A DNA stretch of 64,000 nucleotides from Magnolia sinica (GCF_029962835.1 NC_080583.1:558001-622000), one strand, 5' to 3'. Positions 1 through 11,843 are shown, numbered from the stretch's first letter. The notes: a model not told the origin generated them from the letters alone. Program-made: numbers and translations.

Positions 1-262
1 TTTTAGGTAGATTAAATTGATTTGAAATCAATCTCTTAGCTGTAGGGATTCTCATTAGGAATTTAATTAGAGTCTATAAACAAGATGGGTAGGAAGTAAT
101 CATTCCAAAGTTTTCTAAGCGTGAGTTCCTTTCTTAAGCATTCTAAGAAGAAGTTAGATATTAATAAAGTTATTTCTCCCTCTCTACTCAAATATTCTTG
201 TGAGTGTAATTCTTTGTAATTCGGTGTTGATATCTCACTAATTCGATAACTATGTTGCACCA
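1..262 (+). repeat. 5' LTR (3' part only) of the first chromovirus
   Basis: It aligns with about 3798-4067 and ends in TTGCACCA, as the 3' copy does. The beginning of the LTR lies outside the window. Confidence 0.75.
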
Positions 263-265
263 TTT

Positions 266-277
266 TAGTATCAGAGC
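266..277 (+). other. Primer-binding site of the first chromovirus
   Basis: TAGTATCAGAGC lies three bases after the LTR end and differs by one base from TGGTATCAGAGC, the usual plant initiator-Met tRNA primer-binding site. This fixes the LTR boundary and plus-strand orientation. Confidence 0.7.
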
Positions 278-3200
278 AGGTCGTCTTTGGGGATTTTCGA
301 CTCTACGTCATTTCCTAAGGCATCAAAAGGGGTTGACATAGGAAGAATTCATGCAAGTAGCTCAAATGATCCGCGCACTCACGAAATGAATGAATCAACT
401 CACACATACAGTAGGCAATCTCACTAATCATATGGGAATGCTCTGGCGTGAATGGAATCCAAATATCGAAGTTGGAGCATGTCGACATGTAGGATAAGAT
501 TCCCACCAAGGTCCTAACCAACATCGGGTAGCCCTGGGTTTGTGAAGACACCAATGATTGAATCTTTCAATTATTGGAATGTGACAAAGAACCTAGAATT
601 AAGGAAGCAATTCAAAAATTCCATAGTCGATTGCATGTTCACAACTTCATTGATTGATCAAGCAAGGTAGAAAAGGTGTTCGAGTCCCTACCCACAACTT
701 ATGCCCATGACTTCTATTAAAGATGTCACAATCTACATCAAGGGAACAAGTTGGTAAATAAATAAATGCATCAAGGAGTTCCATATTTTAACATTACAAT
801 AGGGCCTCCCATAGGCCAAGGAATGATGGGCTGACATCCAACAACGAAGCCAAACCCCAACTCGGGGGAGGTGAATATGGAGGAGGGGCTAGTGCACCCA
901 AGATGGAGCAAAGCAACACTTCTTTCATGTGCCTTTAAGTGTGGGCAACTGGAACATCATTCTTTTCATGGTCCTTCACATTAGTCTACAATTAAAATAT
1001 TTAACTGAGGAAAGAGAATATGTGGAAGGCACTACCAACCGCATGAAAACGAAAGTTGAAGCGGACACAAAAATATGAAGAACATGCATATGAGGATGGG
1101 GTGCATGTTGGGGAAGATGTAGCAGATGTGTATGGTAAATTGTAATATAGGAATGTTGTTGATTACCCAATGGACTATGCTATCGACGCCTCAAATGGTT
1201 GATGAGGGTCAATAGTTGCGACATAAATCTTCCACACCACTTGTACTTCTGATGGGAAGATATGCACCATTTTGGTAGACGAGGGGAGCAGTGAGAATAA
1301 TATCCCACAAGAAACTGTGGATAAATTAAAACTCAAAGAACATAGGCATCCGCGACCATGTCAAATTTGTTGGTTTGAGAAAGGTGGAGAAGTTTTTGTT
1401 AACTCTAGGTGCTTAGATTCCTTTTCTATTTTATCTAAGTACAAGGATGAGATATGGTGTGATGTGGTCCCGTGGGTGCATGCCATATTTTGTTAGGAAG
1501 ACTGTGGTTGTGGGACTGAAATTTGATGCATTTGACTCCGGCCAACACATGTTCCTTTGTCAAGGATGGTGTTAATATCACATTGCACCCAATGAAACAT
1601 CTTCCAACACCTAAATATGATAAAGAGGAGAAAAAAAAAATCACTCAATGTGCAGAAGTTTGAAGAGGAAAGATTTATCTGTAATTTCTGCACCATCATT
1701 GCAGCTGTCACCGATTGTGTGTAGGGAGGCAAGTTCGAACTAACTAAAGTCGCAGATCGAAGCTTCGGTGCCATAAAAATAAGATTATAGAGGTTTCAGT
1801 TCTTGCACTTTCGGACTTCAATAAAGTCAATGAAGTGGAAAGCAACACTTCAAATTTGGCATTGGAGCGGTGTTGAGTCAGGAAGGAAAGTCAATCACTC
1901 TTTTAGCAAGAAACTTAATGGTACACAGAAGAACTACTCCGTGTAGATCTCAAGTTTTATGCAGTGGTCCAAGCGCTATGACATTAGAGACACTACCTGA
2001 TTCATCGAGATTTCATTTTCTACTCTGACCATGAGCGTTGAATTATCTCAACTCTCAAAACAAGTCAAGTATTCGTCACACGAAATCAATGGCTTTCCTA
2101 CAAGAGTGTACTTTCCTTTTACAGCGCAAAGCTGGAAGTCAGAACAATGCAGCAAATGCTTTGAGAATGAGGGTGGTTCCACTAGGAACTCTCTCCGTGG
2201 AGGTCGTCGGATTTGAGGTATTAAAAGAACAATACAAAGATGACCCCTTTTTTGGCAAAGTACTCGATAGGTGTGTCAATGGTCGAGATCCAAAGTGTGA
2301 ATTATCCCACGTGATGGATATCTATTCAAGGGTTCTCGCATATGCATTCCCGAAGGATCATTGCAAGAGAATATCATATTTGAGCTTCACGGAGGAGGAC
2401 CGAGTGGACACTTTGGAAAAGATAAAAATTAGCCATAGTGGAGGAAAAATACTACTAGCCCCGTGTACGCCATGACGTTGAACGGTTCGTAGCACAATGT
2501 CCCGATGCCAAGTCTCCAAAGGTCATGTGTAGAATACCAGCCTTTATACATCGCTTCCCATTCTAGTTGCACCATAGGTGGATATTTCTATAGACTTCAT
2601 TTTGAATCGTCATAAGACTAAAGGATTCGATTTTCGTTGTGATTGACCGTTTTTCAAAGATGGCATACTTCATTCCATGCAAAAGGATGGCAAACGCTAC
2701 GCATATCACCAACATATCATCCTCAAACAAACGAACAAACCGAGACAGTCAACGAGAGCCTTGGTAACCACATTAGGAGTATCGTAGGTGACAACACATC
2801 TCAGTCCCAGGCTAAGTTTGCCTACAACAACTTAATAAATCGTACTACTGGAAAATCTCCATTTAAGATCGTAAATGAGAGAAATCCACATCATGTACTT
2901 GACTTAGTACCATTACAGGTGCAAGATTAAGTGAGCGAAAATGTTGATACTTTTGCCAAGCAAGTCCAAGACTTGCAAGCTCAAATAAAGAAGAAGATTG
3001 AAGACAGCAACACCAAGTACCGAGAAGCTACGAACAAACATCATCGTGAGAAGATATATAAAAGAAATTTATGGTTTGTCTCTTTTTTGAGAATAACTTA
3101 CAATAAGCTCAAATCTAAGAAGACCGGTCCATGCTGAGTCAAGATAAAATTGGGTAACAATGCCTATGAAATCAAGTTGCCAAATGGCTTAGATATCTCA

Positions 3201-3512
3201 TTGACTTTCATTCTAGTGGATTTATTTGAGTACCATGGCAAGGCATCTAACATGCAAGATGAAGCCATTATCGATATGGATAAACAGCTCCCAAGGAGAA
3301 GAAGAAAGAAATTGAACAAGTGTTGTAAATGAAAACTGCTAATACTCGAATGGGCCAATACAGGCAATACTTGGTGAAATGGAAGAACAGGCCCTATCCT
3401 AAATGCACATAGATCACGGGCAATGAATTAAAAATGTTGGATCAGAAAACTCTCCTATTTATATGACGCATCCAACTCATCAAAGTCGAGTTTTTTTCCA
3501 ACTCAGGAAGAA

Positions 3513-4067
3513 TGATGCAAGCCTACAGCCCACTAAGGTCCATCTAAGCCCACTGTAGGGCATGGCAATGATGCAGGCCCATAACCCACTGTAGGGTCCA
3601 ACATGTGCTACTTTTTTTACTGTTTATTTATAGATGCTAAATCAAGGATTGCAATTTACTACTGTTAGGAAATATAGGGTAGAGTTGAAGGTGATTGAAA
3701 GACATGAGGGAGATGTGATTGATGCGATTGAAGACATGGGGTTGATTTAGAGATATAATTAGGAATTTATATATTTGCTTTTATTCTTGTTAGGATTTTA
3801 ACATATTAGGTAGATTAGATTGATTTGAAAAAAATCTCTTAGTTCGAGGGACTCATTAGGGATTCACATAGAGTCTTTAAAAGTGGGGAAGGGGGGGTCA
3901 TTCCAAAATTTTCTAAGTGTGGGTTCTTTTCTTGAGCATTGTAAAGAGAAGTTTGATATTAATAAAGTTCTTTCTTCCTCCACTCAAATATTCTTGTGAG
4001 TGTAATTCTTGTCTACTTCTTTGTAATTCAGTCGATGTCTCGTTGATTCAATAACCGGATTGCACCA
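3513..4067 (+). repeat. 3' LTR of the first chromovirus
   Basis: About 555 bp, starting TGATGCAAGCC just after a purine-rich tract (CAGGAAGAA, polypurine-tract-like) and ending TTGCACCA. A short direct repeat (ATGATGCAGGCCCA near 3570) inside its start makes the exact 5' boundary uncertain by about 60 bp. The target duplication cannot be checked because the left end is outside the window. Confidence 0.65.
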
Positions 4068-4390
4068 ACAATCTAGCCAACCGACAATCAGCCAGCAAAT
4101 GGATGTTAGAAAGAAAAGTACAGTCCAATTGGGTGTGTACCGGTAAGCTCCACAAGTTGGAAAGCAGGGACTGTTTGGTGGAGGTTCTACCATTGCTCAT
4201 ATACAGTGGGGCTCACACAAAAAATAATCTCAACCATTGAAAGCTGGGATCCACAGGTATAAAATGATGTCCCGTGCAAAGAAACATTTAATTCTTGCCA
4301 TGCATTGTATAACACCTCGTTCAAAATACACCAAAACATCTATCAGAAAAGGGATCAGATGGAACAGAATCTGGAGTGCTGAAATCTGAC

Positions 4391-5093
4391 CTTTGTAAAT
4401 GTTTCCCCCTGATTGAGTAAATACAACAGTTTTGTGATGACCTGAGAATCGGAAAATCATCAATAAAAATCAATGCCCTGAGAGAGAAACTGGACAAACG
4501 TGATAAAGAGAAAACAAATAAAAGCGAAAAGGCTTGAAGATTTGAGTAGTAGAATTGAAACCTGAGAACATCTCCTCGCATCAAGCTGAGGATCATTGAA
4601 GACCCTGGCTTCTTGAAGGACCGCTCCCTTCTCAATCCCCAAGAACGGAGAGTATTCTGCTGTGAAGTCTCAAAAGAACATAAATAAGCAATCAGATTAC
4701 CTCTACAACACAACGAGATATTGAAATCATACAAAAATGAGTAGAATTTCCCAAGATCAAAGCATAGATCTGAAACCATATTCAACAAAGAATACGAATC
4801 CAGACAAAATTCCCTTCAAAAACAGAAACATTTCTTGGATTGTAGATCTGAAAAAAGAGATCAGAGCGTAGATCTGAAACCTAGATTCCGGATCTATATT
4901 TTTCGAGCCCAAGAGTGGAAAAAAAAATGAAAATCCGAGCGTAAACGCGAAGATCGAGCAAGGTTGAGAGATCGGTCGATGAATGGAAGCAACGAAGATT
5001 GGAATAAGTGATGGAGAAAAGGGGATTTTGAGGGATTGGAAACGGACCTTCCTCATCTCTATCGTCGTCTTTCTTTATGAGAGGTTGAGCCAT
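4391..5093 (-). CDS. COPG: Coatomer subunit gamma, first three exons (gene continues or is truncated to the left)
   Basis: The gamma subunit is a large adaptin-like part of the COPI coat, which drives Golgi-to-ER and intra-Golgi vesicle traffic. Exon 1 is 5093-5048 (MAQPLIKKDDDRDEE plus one base), exon 2 is 4659-4562 (EYSPFLGIEKGAVLQEAR through RRCSQ) and exon 3 is 4441-4391 (VITKLLYLLNQGETFTK). Phases agree (1, 0, 0) and all junctions are GT/AG. Together they give the first 65 residues of plant COPG with very high similarity as I know that family; the full protein is near 890 residues. The next expected segment (VEATEVFFAVTKLF-type) is not found between 4390 and 4068. Beyond that lies the chromovirus 1-4067, so either the element sits in intron 3 and the gene goes on outside the window, or the gene is cut here. 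The three exons show no damage, which favours an intact gene. Confidence 0.9.
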
Positions 5094-5215
5094 GGCGAAG
5101 TGAGAGATCTGAAACTCTCTCTCTCTCTCTCTGTCTCGCAAACTCTTTCTCTCTCTCCCTCTCTCTGTCTCGCAAACTCTCTCTCTCTCTCTCAAGTAAA
5201 GTTCGAGCTTTTGTA
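5094..5215 (-). promoter_or_regulatory. GA-rich 5' leader of COPG
   Basis: Read on the minus strand, the stretch before the COPG start codon is a GA microsatellite in which a unit of about 36 bp, containing the TCTCGCAAACTCT motif on the plus strand, is present twice. GA/CT-rich leaders are common in plant housekeeping genes. Leader extent is inferred; no TATA box is clear. Confidence 0.5.
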
Positions 5216-5254
5216 GACGGGTAAAACCATATGAAAATAGAGCACGACATATTC

Positions 5255-5745
5255 GGGATCTGGGGATCCACCAAGGTCGGTGGATTCCTGACTGTGCGGC
5301 CCCTGTGATGTATGTTCCTGAAATCCATACTGTCAATCCGTTTTTAAATATCATTTTATAGCATAATGTAAAAAAGTTAAAATGAGAAGATCCAACTCAT
5401 GACCCACACCACAGGAATCAGTGGTGATTGAATCCCCACCATTAAAAACTTCATGGGGGCTGTCATAATGTTTATTTGTCATCCAACCTGTTGATAAGGT
5501 CACAAAACCTTAGATGGATGAAAGGACCACTCAAATATCAACTTGTCCAAAATTTTTGTGGCCCCTGAATGTTTTTAATGGTAAATGCTTAATCACTACT
5601 ATTTCCTATGATGTAGGCTACCTGTGATTTGGATTTTTTTTCAAGGGCTCATGCATTGGAATGAACTGGTAAAGGAAATGGACGGAATGGATACAAGACA
5701 TATATATGAATGTGCACCCCACAGTTAGTGATCCATGGAAGTCCA
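5255..5745. mobile_element. MITE with imperfect long inverted ends, upstream of COPG
   Basis: The left end (GTGCGGCCCCTGTGATGTATG) and the reverse complement of the right end (ACTGTGGGGTGCACATTCAT) are similar, and the interior reads as a rough palindrome around a CCCACCATTAAAAACTT-type motif that recurs in other copies in the window. Boundaries are approximate. It begins about 160 bp upstream of the COPG start codon. Confidence 0.5.
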
Positions 5746-5913
5746 AACGTGGGATTAGATGGTGACAAGGTCAGACCCAAATCCACAGCTCAAGTGGTAG
5801 ACTGAATGAAAGATAACCTCATTTCAACATTGAGGTCTTGGTATCCATTTCTCAACGGGGGCGGCTAACAGTAAAGTGTGGATTGACAGTGGGTGCACCA
5901 ACAAGCTATAAAA

Positions 5914-5939
5914 AAATAAATAAATAAATAAATAAATAC
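5914..5939. repeat. (AAAT)n microsatellite
   Basis: A run of AAAT units directly before the left end of the next MITE. Confidence 0.8.
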
Positions 5940-5942
5940 TGT

Positions 5943-6436
5943 AGTCAAATCACTAAAGAAGTGACATCACCAAGCTTTGTGGACTCCCCCATGATGCATG
6001 TGTTGTATCTAGACCGTCCATCCATTTGGAGAGATCGTTTTATGGCATGAGAAAAATAATGAGATAGATCTAAAGTTGAAGTGGACCCTACCATAGAAAA
6101 TAGTGGGGATAGTGACATCCACCATTCAAAACTTCTTAGGGGCCACGATAGTTTTCGATCAAGCTAATATTTTTGTTTTCACCTCATCTATCTATATGTT
6201 AACTTATGAATAAGTCAAATCTCAAAAATACATCATGGTGGGCCCTATAAATGTTTCAACGGTGAGTGTGACTACTCCCATGGTGCATCCAATTGAACTT
6301 TAGATCTATCTCATTCTTTTTCTAATGCCATAATACGATCTCTGCAAATGATTGGATGGTATATATGGATACAACACATGCATCGTGGTGGAGTCCACAA
6401 AGCCCGATGACCTCACTTCAGCAGCGATTTGGCTAC
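5943..6436. mobile_element. Palindromic MITE (GTGGACTCC/ATGATGCATGTG family)
   Basis: The left end (GTAGTCAAATCACTAAAGAA, then CTTTGTGGACTCCCCCATGA) matches the reverse complement of the right end (GTAGCCAAATCGCTGCTGAA, then CTTTGTGGACTCCACCACGA) over at least 75 bp. The long inverted ends and lack of coding capacity suggest a Mutator-type MITE. I could not find a convincing target duplication. Confidence 0.7.
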
Positions 6437-8100
6437 TGACATTGTCAGTATCTAATTCGCGTCCCCGAAGTTGCATTTGTACCCAGCTTGCTTATTGGCC
6501 CAGTGCATTAAGATTTTTACTCATTGGTGTTGGCTATGGTTCGGTAACAGTGATGATGGACTTTATGATCATTCCAGTCCACTCCTCCAAAAACCTACAA
6601 GCTCTAAGAAGAAATTCTACTATCATGCTTTTTTTAATTTTTTGTAGTAATGATTTAACTCCATTGCCAATGCCATGCACTATTGCATTTTTCAACTAAA
6701 GGTCTGAATTTTGATAGAGTGGAATGGCTAAATAATAATTCTTTTTTAATTGATTTTTGCAATGCTGAAAAGACCTCTTTGATGAATTGGTATTCAAATA
6801 GTTTTCGTTTTTTTTTTTTCGTTCTTTCGATGTTACTTGTGGTAGTAGGATCTTTGAGCCTACTCCAATGCTCCAATTCGTGTGAGATTGTTATCGTTTA
6901 TTAGGTGGGCCACACATATGCACGATGTCCCTGAAAGTTAGGTTGTTCCAATCATCAAGTACAATGCATGTGCACGAAATTGCAATTTGATGACCCCATT
7001 GTCTTGGTTTACTGATTACTCATACAAATAACCCAGAAAAAATGCCTTGCTTCATCTCGATTTAAGCATGATTCTTTATTGCTAATATATTAGTCATTAA
7101 ATCCAATTTATGTATTTGGTATTCCCATTAAAACCTTTTTTTTTTCCATTTTTTGTTCTTAGGGGCACAAATTTACTTGGGTATATTTAAGATCGGAGTC
7201 TTGATCAGATAGTATCTCAAGCATTAACAAAGGTATAGTTTGCCGAAGCTGCTAATTCCATACATCTAAGGCCTATGGTTTGGTTAACGGGACATTGGAT
7301 GTAGGGTACCCACTATAGATAAGGATGTTAAAAAATGATCTTAAGTTGTTTCTTGTATATGCAAATTTTTTATGTGTTTAATTTACGATTCATTGGAAAA
7401 TTTATGCACGTAGGGTCCATTGATGGTGGGTGCATTGAATCGACAATTGTACAAACTTGGGATGAACAAAATGTACATCAAACGAGGATTGGGATCCTAT
7501 AATCCTTAAATGAACATTTATTCACTACCTCATTTGGAAGTTAAAATAATCAAATATGATTCTTTTTTCAAAAAATATTTTGAACCACTTAAGTCATCAT
7601 ACTGTCATCTGTTTTCCTTGTGCTGATATTGTAGTGCTCATTGTTACCGGAGTTATTGAAATGATTATGGATACTTATTATGAGCGAGAATCGGGAAAAA
7701 AGTCCTCTAGTTGCAAGTTCTAACATGGTAATCGTTTATGTCATAAGTTTTTTTTATTCAATTTCTTATAATTTATCGTTTAGAACAATGTGAATGGGTA
7801 TTATTGGTTGGTTTATTTTTCTCTCATGTGATTTTCTTAATTAGAATTATATATTTATTTTTCAGTGTGAAAAAAAATAAAATCAAGGCTTATAAATTTA
7901 AGTTAGTGGCTTTCTTAGATTCTTTATTGCTTTAAAAATTAGTTATTTGAGGATATCTCTGTTCTTATTGTTATTGCTCAATCTATACATGTGGCCACAC
8001 GTATACAAACGACTCAATTTGGATAAACGTGTGCAGATAGATTATGCATCAGGAGTGCCAGAGTCTGTTAGAAAAGTAAAACAGAACAGAGGATAGAAGA
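6437..8100. other. AT-rich intergenic DNA, no gene seen
   Basis: No exon-like reading frame, RNA gene or clear transposon end was recognised here. It contains scattered A/T runs and short pieces resembling MITE fragments. Confidence 0.5.
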
Positions 8101-8165
8101 AAATAATAACGAAACGATCAGATCTATTAGGTTCAAGGCTCGACTTGAATAGTCAATTTCTCAAT

Positions 8166-8223
8166 ACAGACTTCCTGCCCTTTTTTTCGAAAGTTCCAGC
8201 AAGTGTAAATAAAGGAAGTCTAC
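8166..8223. repeat. Inverted repeat (AGACTTCCT/AGGAAGTCT)
   Basis: CAGACTTCCT and AGGAAGTCTA pair across a loop of about 40 bases, just before the stronger stem-loops at 8386 and 8454. Confidence 0.4.
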
Positions 8224-8385
8224 GAATTGTCTTCAGGATACAATGAACTCTCAATTCGAATTTCAACACGAAAATTTGCACATTTAAGTATTGAATAGAT
8301 CTCTAGTTTTGACACTGATATGTCTTAAGACGTTCAGAAAAAACTCAGCAAGCGATTAAATCGAAAGTATTTGCACAGGAGATGA

Positions 8386-8423
8386 TATAATCTTAAGGAT
8401 AAGAGTTTATCCTTAAGATTATA
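8386..8423. repeat. Perfect 17-bp stem-loop
   Basis: TATAATCTTAAGGATAA (8386-8402) is the exact reverse complement of 8407-8423, with a four-base GAGT loop. No host gene is near enough for this to be a terminator, and plant genes do not use such terminators. Confidence 0.8.
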
Positions 8424-8453
8424 GTATCCAGGATTTATATTAATTGAAAGGTT

Positions 8454-8502
8454 ATGGATTTCTTCTTGAAGATGTGCTAAAGTGCATCTTCAAGAAATCC
8501 AT
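8454..8502. repeat. Second stem-loop, about 18 bp with a three-base bulge
   Basis: ATGGATTTCTT...GAAGATG pairs with CATCTTCAAGAAATCCAT across a short TGCTAAAGTGC loop. It lies 30 bp from the previous stem-loop. Confidence 0.7.
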
Positions 8503-10140
8503 ATTCATTCACAACAAAAAATTGCCTTCTATGAAAGGACATGACTCTTTGTCCTATGGCAGTTATTTCTGTACTCATTTAGACGAAAGCAATTATCTAA
8601 CAGGAAAAACTGTATCCACATAAGCAACACATGGCATAGGTGTCACATGTACAATCATGTCACAATTACTCTCAATCAACAAAAAAAAAAAGGTAAAAAC
8701 ATTAGGATACTGTGGCCAAAAAAATTTAAACTGAGTACAAAAAAGACCAAGGCTTTTTTTGCTCCTTGTGACGATGAAGTGCTAAGTGTGCCTAATAAAG
8801 CACCAAAAAACACCCAAGCAGCCTTACAACTCATGCCGCGCGCAGACAGTGCTTCGTACCATCCTCGAGGAGATTTAAAACCTGGTTGCATAACCAAAAA
8901 CTCCTCTTACCGACTGGCTATGCACACTATTTATAGAAAGTTTAAATAATTAATATATTTGTTTAATTTCTAAAAATAACTTTTATTTTTAAATTTTATT
9001 TTTATTTTAAAAAACACAACAGAGTCATGTTCAACTTAAATCAATTTGAACGCTTGTGACCCTGGGCACCAAATTAGTTATATTATGATCAGATATTTGA
9101 ATATTAGCCTAACTATTCAGCCACCGATCATTACAGCTATTAAACAATTTATGAATGGGACAATTAGTCATTCTAAACGAGTTTTTTTTTGCCTTAAAGA
9201 TTGAGTTGTTAGCGGAAAGAGCCTGAGGTAGGTCTCGACCTGGATTTTGGACTATTTCAGGCCGGGCTATCGGGTTGGCCCTATTCAAAATTCTAAATTT
9301 CCAGGCCCGAGCTTGGCCTATTAACATTCCTGCTTAACAATAATGATATTTTTTCAACGATGATAGCTTATATCGTGTTTTTTTTTTTTAAAGAAGAAAA
9401 AGAGATAAATAAATTAAAAATAAAGGCTTCATTTATGATTTTATTACTTAAGGTATTCATGTACTACAATTGGCAAAAAAAAAAAAGTAAAGTAAAGTAA
9501 ATAAGTAAAATATATTACTAGTAGTAATATGTGCTGGTGAAATAGTCATGGTCTTAACGATACTCCAAGCTTAGACGGCCATTAGAAGATCGTATGAAAT
9601 ACCAGACGGTCATGGTGCAAGGTCGGCCTAACGTAATCAAAGAGTTACCGAGTAAGAGCTCGGTATTGTGGAGATTCAATGATATGGTTGTGGATGCTTA
9701 TACTGACCTTACAGCATATTACAGCAATATGTTGGATAGTAGTGGAGACTAAGCTAAGAAGCTAACCTAGAGGCTCCAAGGTTGTTGTAACATGGTGTTA
9801 GACAGTTGTGGAGGAAACTAAAATAAAAACAATGTCCATGTAGGAGAAAAGAGATTGGTAGTGTGGAGTTGAAAGGTTTGAGTGTGATTGCATTGGTGTA
9901 AGGCCCTGAACTTTTATTTGTATGATGCTTTTATAGTTGGCCCATACTTCCATGTGATATGAGGTTAAAACCATGCGATATTGTCAACCCCTGATGGGGG
10001 AGACTATACAGCCCGACCTAGGTTAACCCATTCATATAAGAGATCGTTCATCTCATCAAATAACGACCACAGGTCTGTCTCGAGACCTATGATGGTTATG
10101 GCACAATAAGGTTTCGAGATTTATGGATTGTAACTCTCTC
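8503..10140. other. Intergenic DNA with degraded repeats, no gene seen
   Basis: No gene was recognised. Near 9220-9335 there is a GGCCGGGCTATCGGGTTGGCCC-like GC-rich patch typical of hAT MITE debris. The rest is AT-rich with poly-A/T runs near 9370 and 9475. Confidence 0.4.
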
Positions 10141-10985
10141 CTATCAACAACCATCGTGTCTAATCTCGAGTTTTTGGGAACTGTTCACGACCTCAAGTGC
10201 AGGGTCACAATGTAGTAATGATTTCGATAAGACCGATGTCAAATCCTCAGATACTAAAACTTGTACATTTCTGAAATTAACTAGAAGTAGAATTATAAGA
10301 AGATATGAAACTAAATCTGAAGTATTTGAGAGAGTAATTGTGAATAGAATAATTAAAACTAAAAATTTAAAGGTGGGAACTAGGGCGCCAAGGATCCACT
10401 TGTAGTGATTAGAAAGGCCTCTTACTTGATTCAAATAACACAATTGGAATTAGAGTCCCATCATATCTAATTGGAAGATATATCAATAAAATTAGATATG
10501 AGCTTTCACTGATCTAATTCTCAAAAGAGGAAAATTGTGATACTTGTAAGGGATTTCATTATCAAACCATGCCCATGTGATGATGGTCGACAACAAGATT
10601 TACCAATACCACAATCTTAAAGTAAAGAAAATAAGATACTCAAAGCTATTGCAAATCTACTGTAATTTAAGTCACAATAAATCATTAAAAACTGAGAATA
10701 TTCCTTTAAAATCAAATTAGAATCAAAGAAGGTTCAATATAAACATGAATTAAAGCAAGAGAAACATCTCATCACGCTACAAGCTTCACCTCTTAGTCCT
10801 AACTAAGAGGTTTGGCCAACCATAGACATAATTGAACCAAAGTTCTTAAGAAAAACATGAAAACAACTAATGAAGAAAAGAAAAACGCTTGGCGACGGCT
10901 TCTCCACCCTCTTGCTCCACTCCCACAACTATAAACATTCTATTTATAGTTGTGGAACTCCAACTTTCGCACCTAGTTAGAAAAC
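10141..10985. other. Repeat-like host sequence of the second chromovirus insertion
   Basis: No gene was seen. It contains a 13-bp perfect stem (10923-10935 with 10943-10955, CCACAACTATAAA). The pre-insertion sequence continues at 17699 on the other side of the element. Confidence 0.4.
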
Positions 10986-11834
10986 TGACGTAGGACATCC
11001 CTAATTATGATGCATGCTCGTGGACATAATTAAACAGCGAAAATAAAAGAAATAAATGATCTAAAATTCTAACAGTAATCATCATATACTGAGAAAATCA
11101 TAAAGGAAACATGCAATGGAGCGGGCCATCACCACAACTATAGATTATGGAATTCAATTACTACTTAGGTTGGATCCGGCGAGGGATGAGACCTCCCGAA
11201 CTTGTATGGTCACACCCAATCGATTAACGAAGATCACCAGTCCGAAGAACCAAGAAGTTTCTCGGATTAGGGATCTGAGAATTTGGGAGTTCAGGGTTTA
11301 AATCGGTTCTCAAGATTTTGATCGAAGAAGGATTAGTCAAAACTGAAAAATAGAATGAAGAAAATTATTACCTTGAAGAAGTTGGAGGGGCACAAGAAGA
11401 AATTAGAAGAAGAAGATCAAGGGAAGAGAAGAAGCACCATTAGAGATAGGAGAGGAAGGAGACAACCAAAGGGTTTACTTTTCATTAATCAATAGTTAAA
11501 ATTCGAGTTTAGGGCTTTAGCCCACTCAAATAAGCAAATAAAGACGTAAAATTACTAAAATACCCCTAGAATAAGTAAATAAAGACATAGAATTACTAAA
11601 AGACCCCTAACTAAGTCAAAAACGCGCAAATAATATAAGTACGGAAAAGTTTGGGCGCTCGGTCTTCTTTCTCCAATCTTCCTTCACATGTGTCTTCCCT
11701 GAGTGGGGTCTTCTATATGTCCAATCACATGTGAAAGGTCTTTGACTCCTCAATAGTCGCCTATCCACAAAGACGGCACTTGTGGTTGGCGCTTTCTTCG
11801 TTGGTACACCTTGAATGCGTTTATGTCCGCATTA
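10986..11834 (-). repeat. 3' LTR of the second chromovirus
   Basis: 849 bp, starting TGACGTAGGACATCC on the plus strand; aligned over its whole length with 16845-17693. Confidence 0.9.
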
Positions 11835-11843
11835 ATTCCCCTC
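11835..11843 (-). other. Polypurine tract of the second chromovirus
   Basis: GAGGGGAAT on the minus strand directly abuts the 3' LTR, the expected position for the plus-strand primer. Confidence 0.7.

Larger units (their letters stand above)
1..4067 (+). mobile_element. Broken Ty3/gypsy chromovirus-like LTR retrotransposon, 5' end cut by window
   Basis: The stretch 1-262 matches the last part of 3513-4067 in direct orientation, so these are the two LTRs; the 5' one starts left of the window. A primer-binding site follows the left copy. Parts recognisable between them, in order, are a gag-like stretch, an aspartic-protease-like stretch (about 1.27-1.5 kb), RNase H and the start of integrase (about 1.9-2.4 kb) and the integrase core with the PQTNEQTE motif (about 2.7 kb). 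The order and motifs are those of Ty3/gypsy; resemblance to the element at 11-17 kb points to a chromovirus. It is heavily broken, with well over ten breaks, and the LTR copies differ by roughly 15-20 % by eye, so it is an old fossil. It lies antisense to COPG, beyond its third exon. Family assignment is firm at superfamily level, tentative at clade level. Confidence 0.8.

Noticed and set aside
4321-4788. Long open frame on the minus strand next to COPG
   Set aside because: It runs through introns and in the wrong frame for exon 2; the COPG exons explain the coding signal.
4881-5354. A 157-codon open frame with RERERE repeats
   Set aside because: The repeats come from the GA microsatellite leader; only the short COPG exon 1 inside it is coding.
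6352-6699. 115-codon open frame after the MITE at 5943
   Set aside because: It starts inside the MITE end and shows no homology or splice context.
8676-8897. Minus-strand frame with QPGFKSPRGWYEALS, slightly like a copia reverse transcriptase phrase
   Set aside because: The similarity is limited to a few residues and the surrounding frame shows no other copia motif.
10923-10955. 13-bp perfect stem taken at first as a terminator
   Set aside because: No gene ends here, and plant nuclear genes do not terminate at such stems; more likely part of an old repeat.
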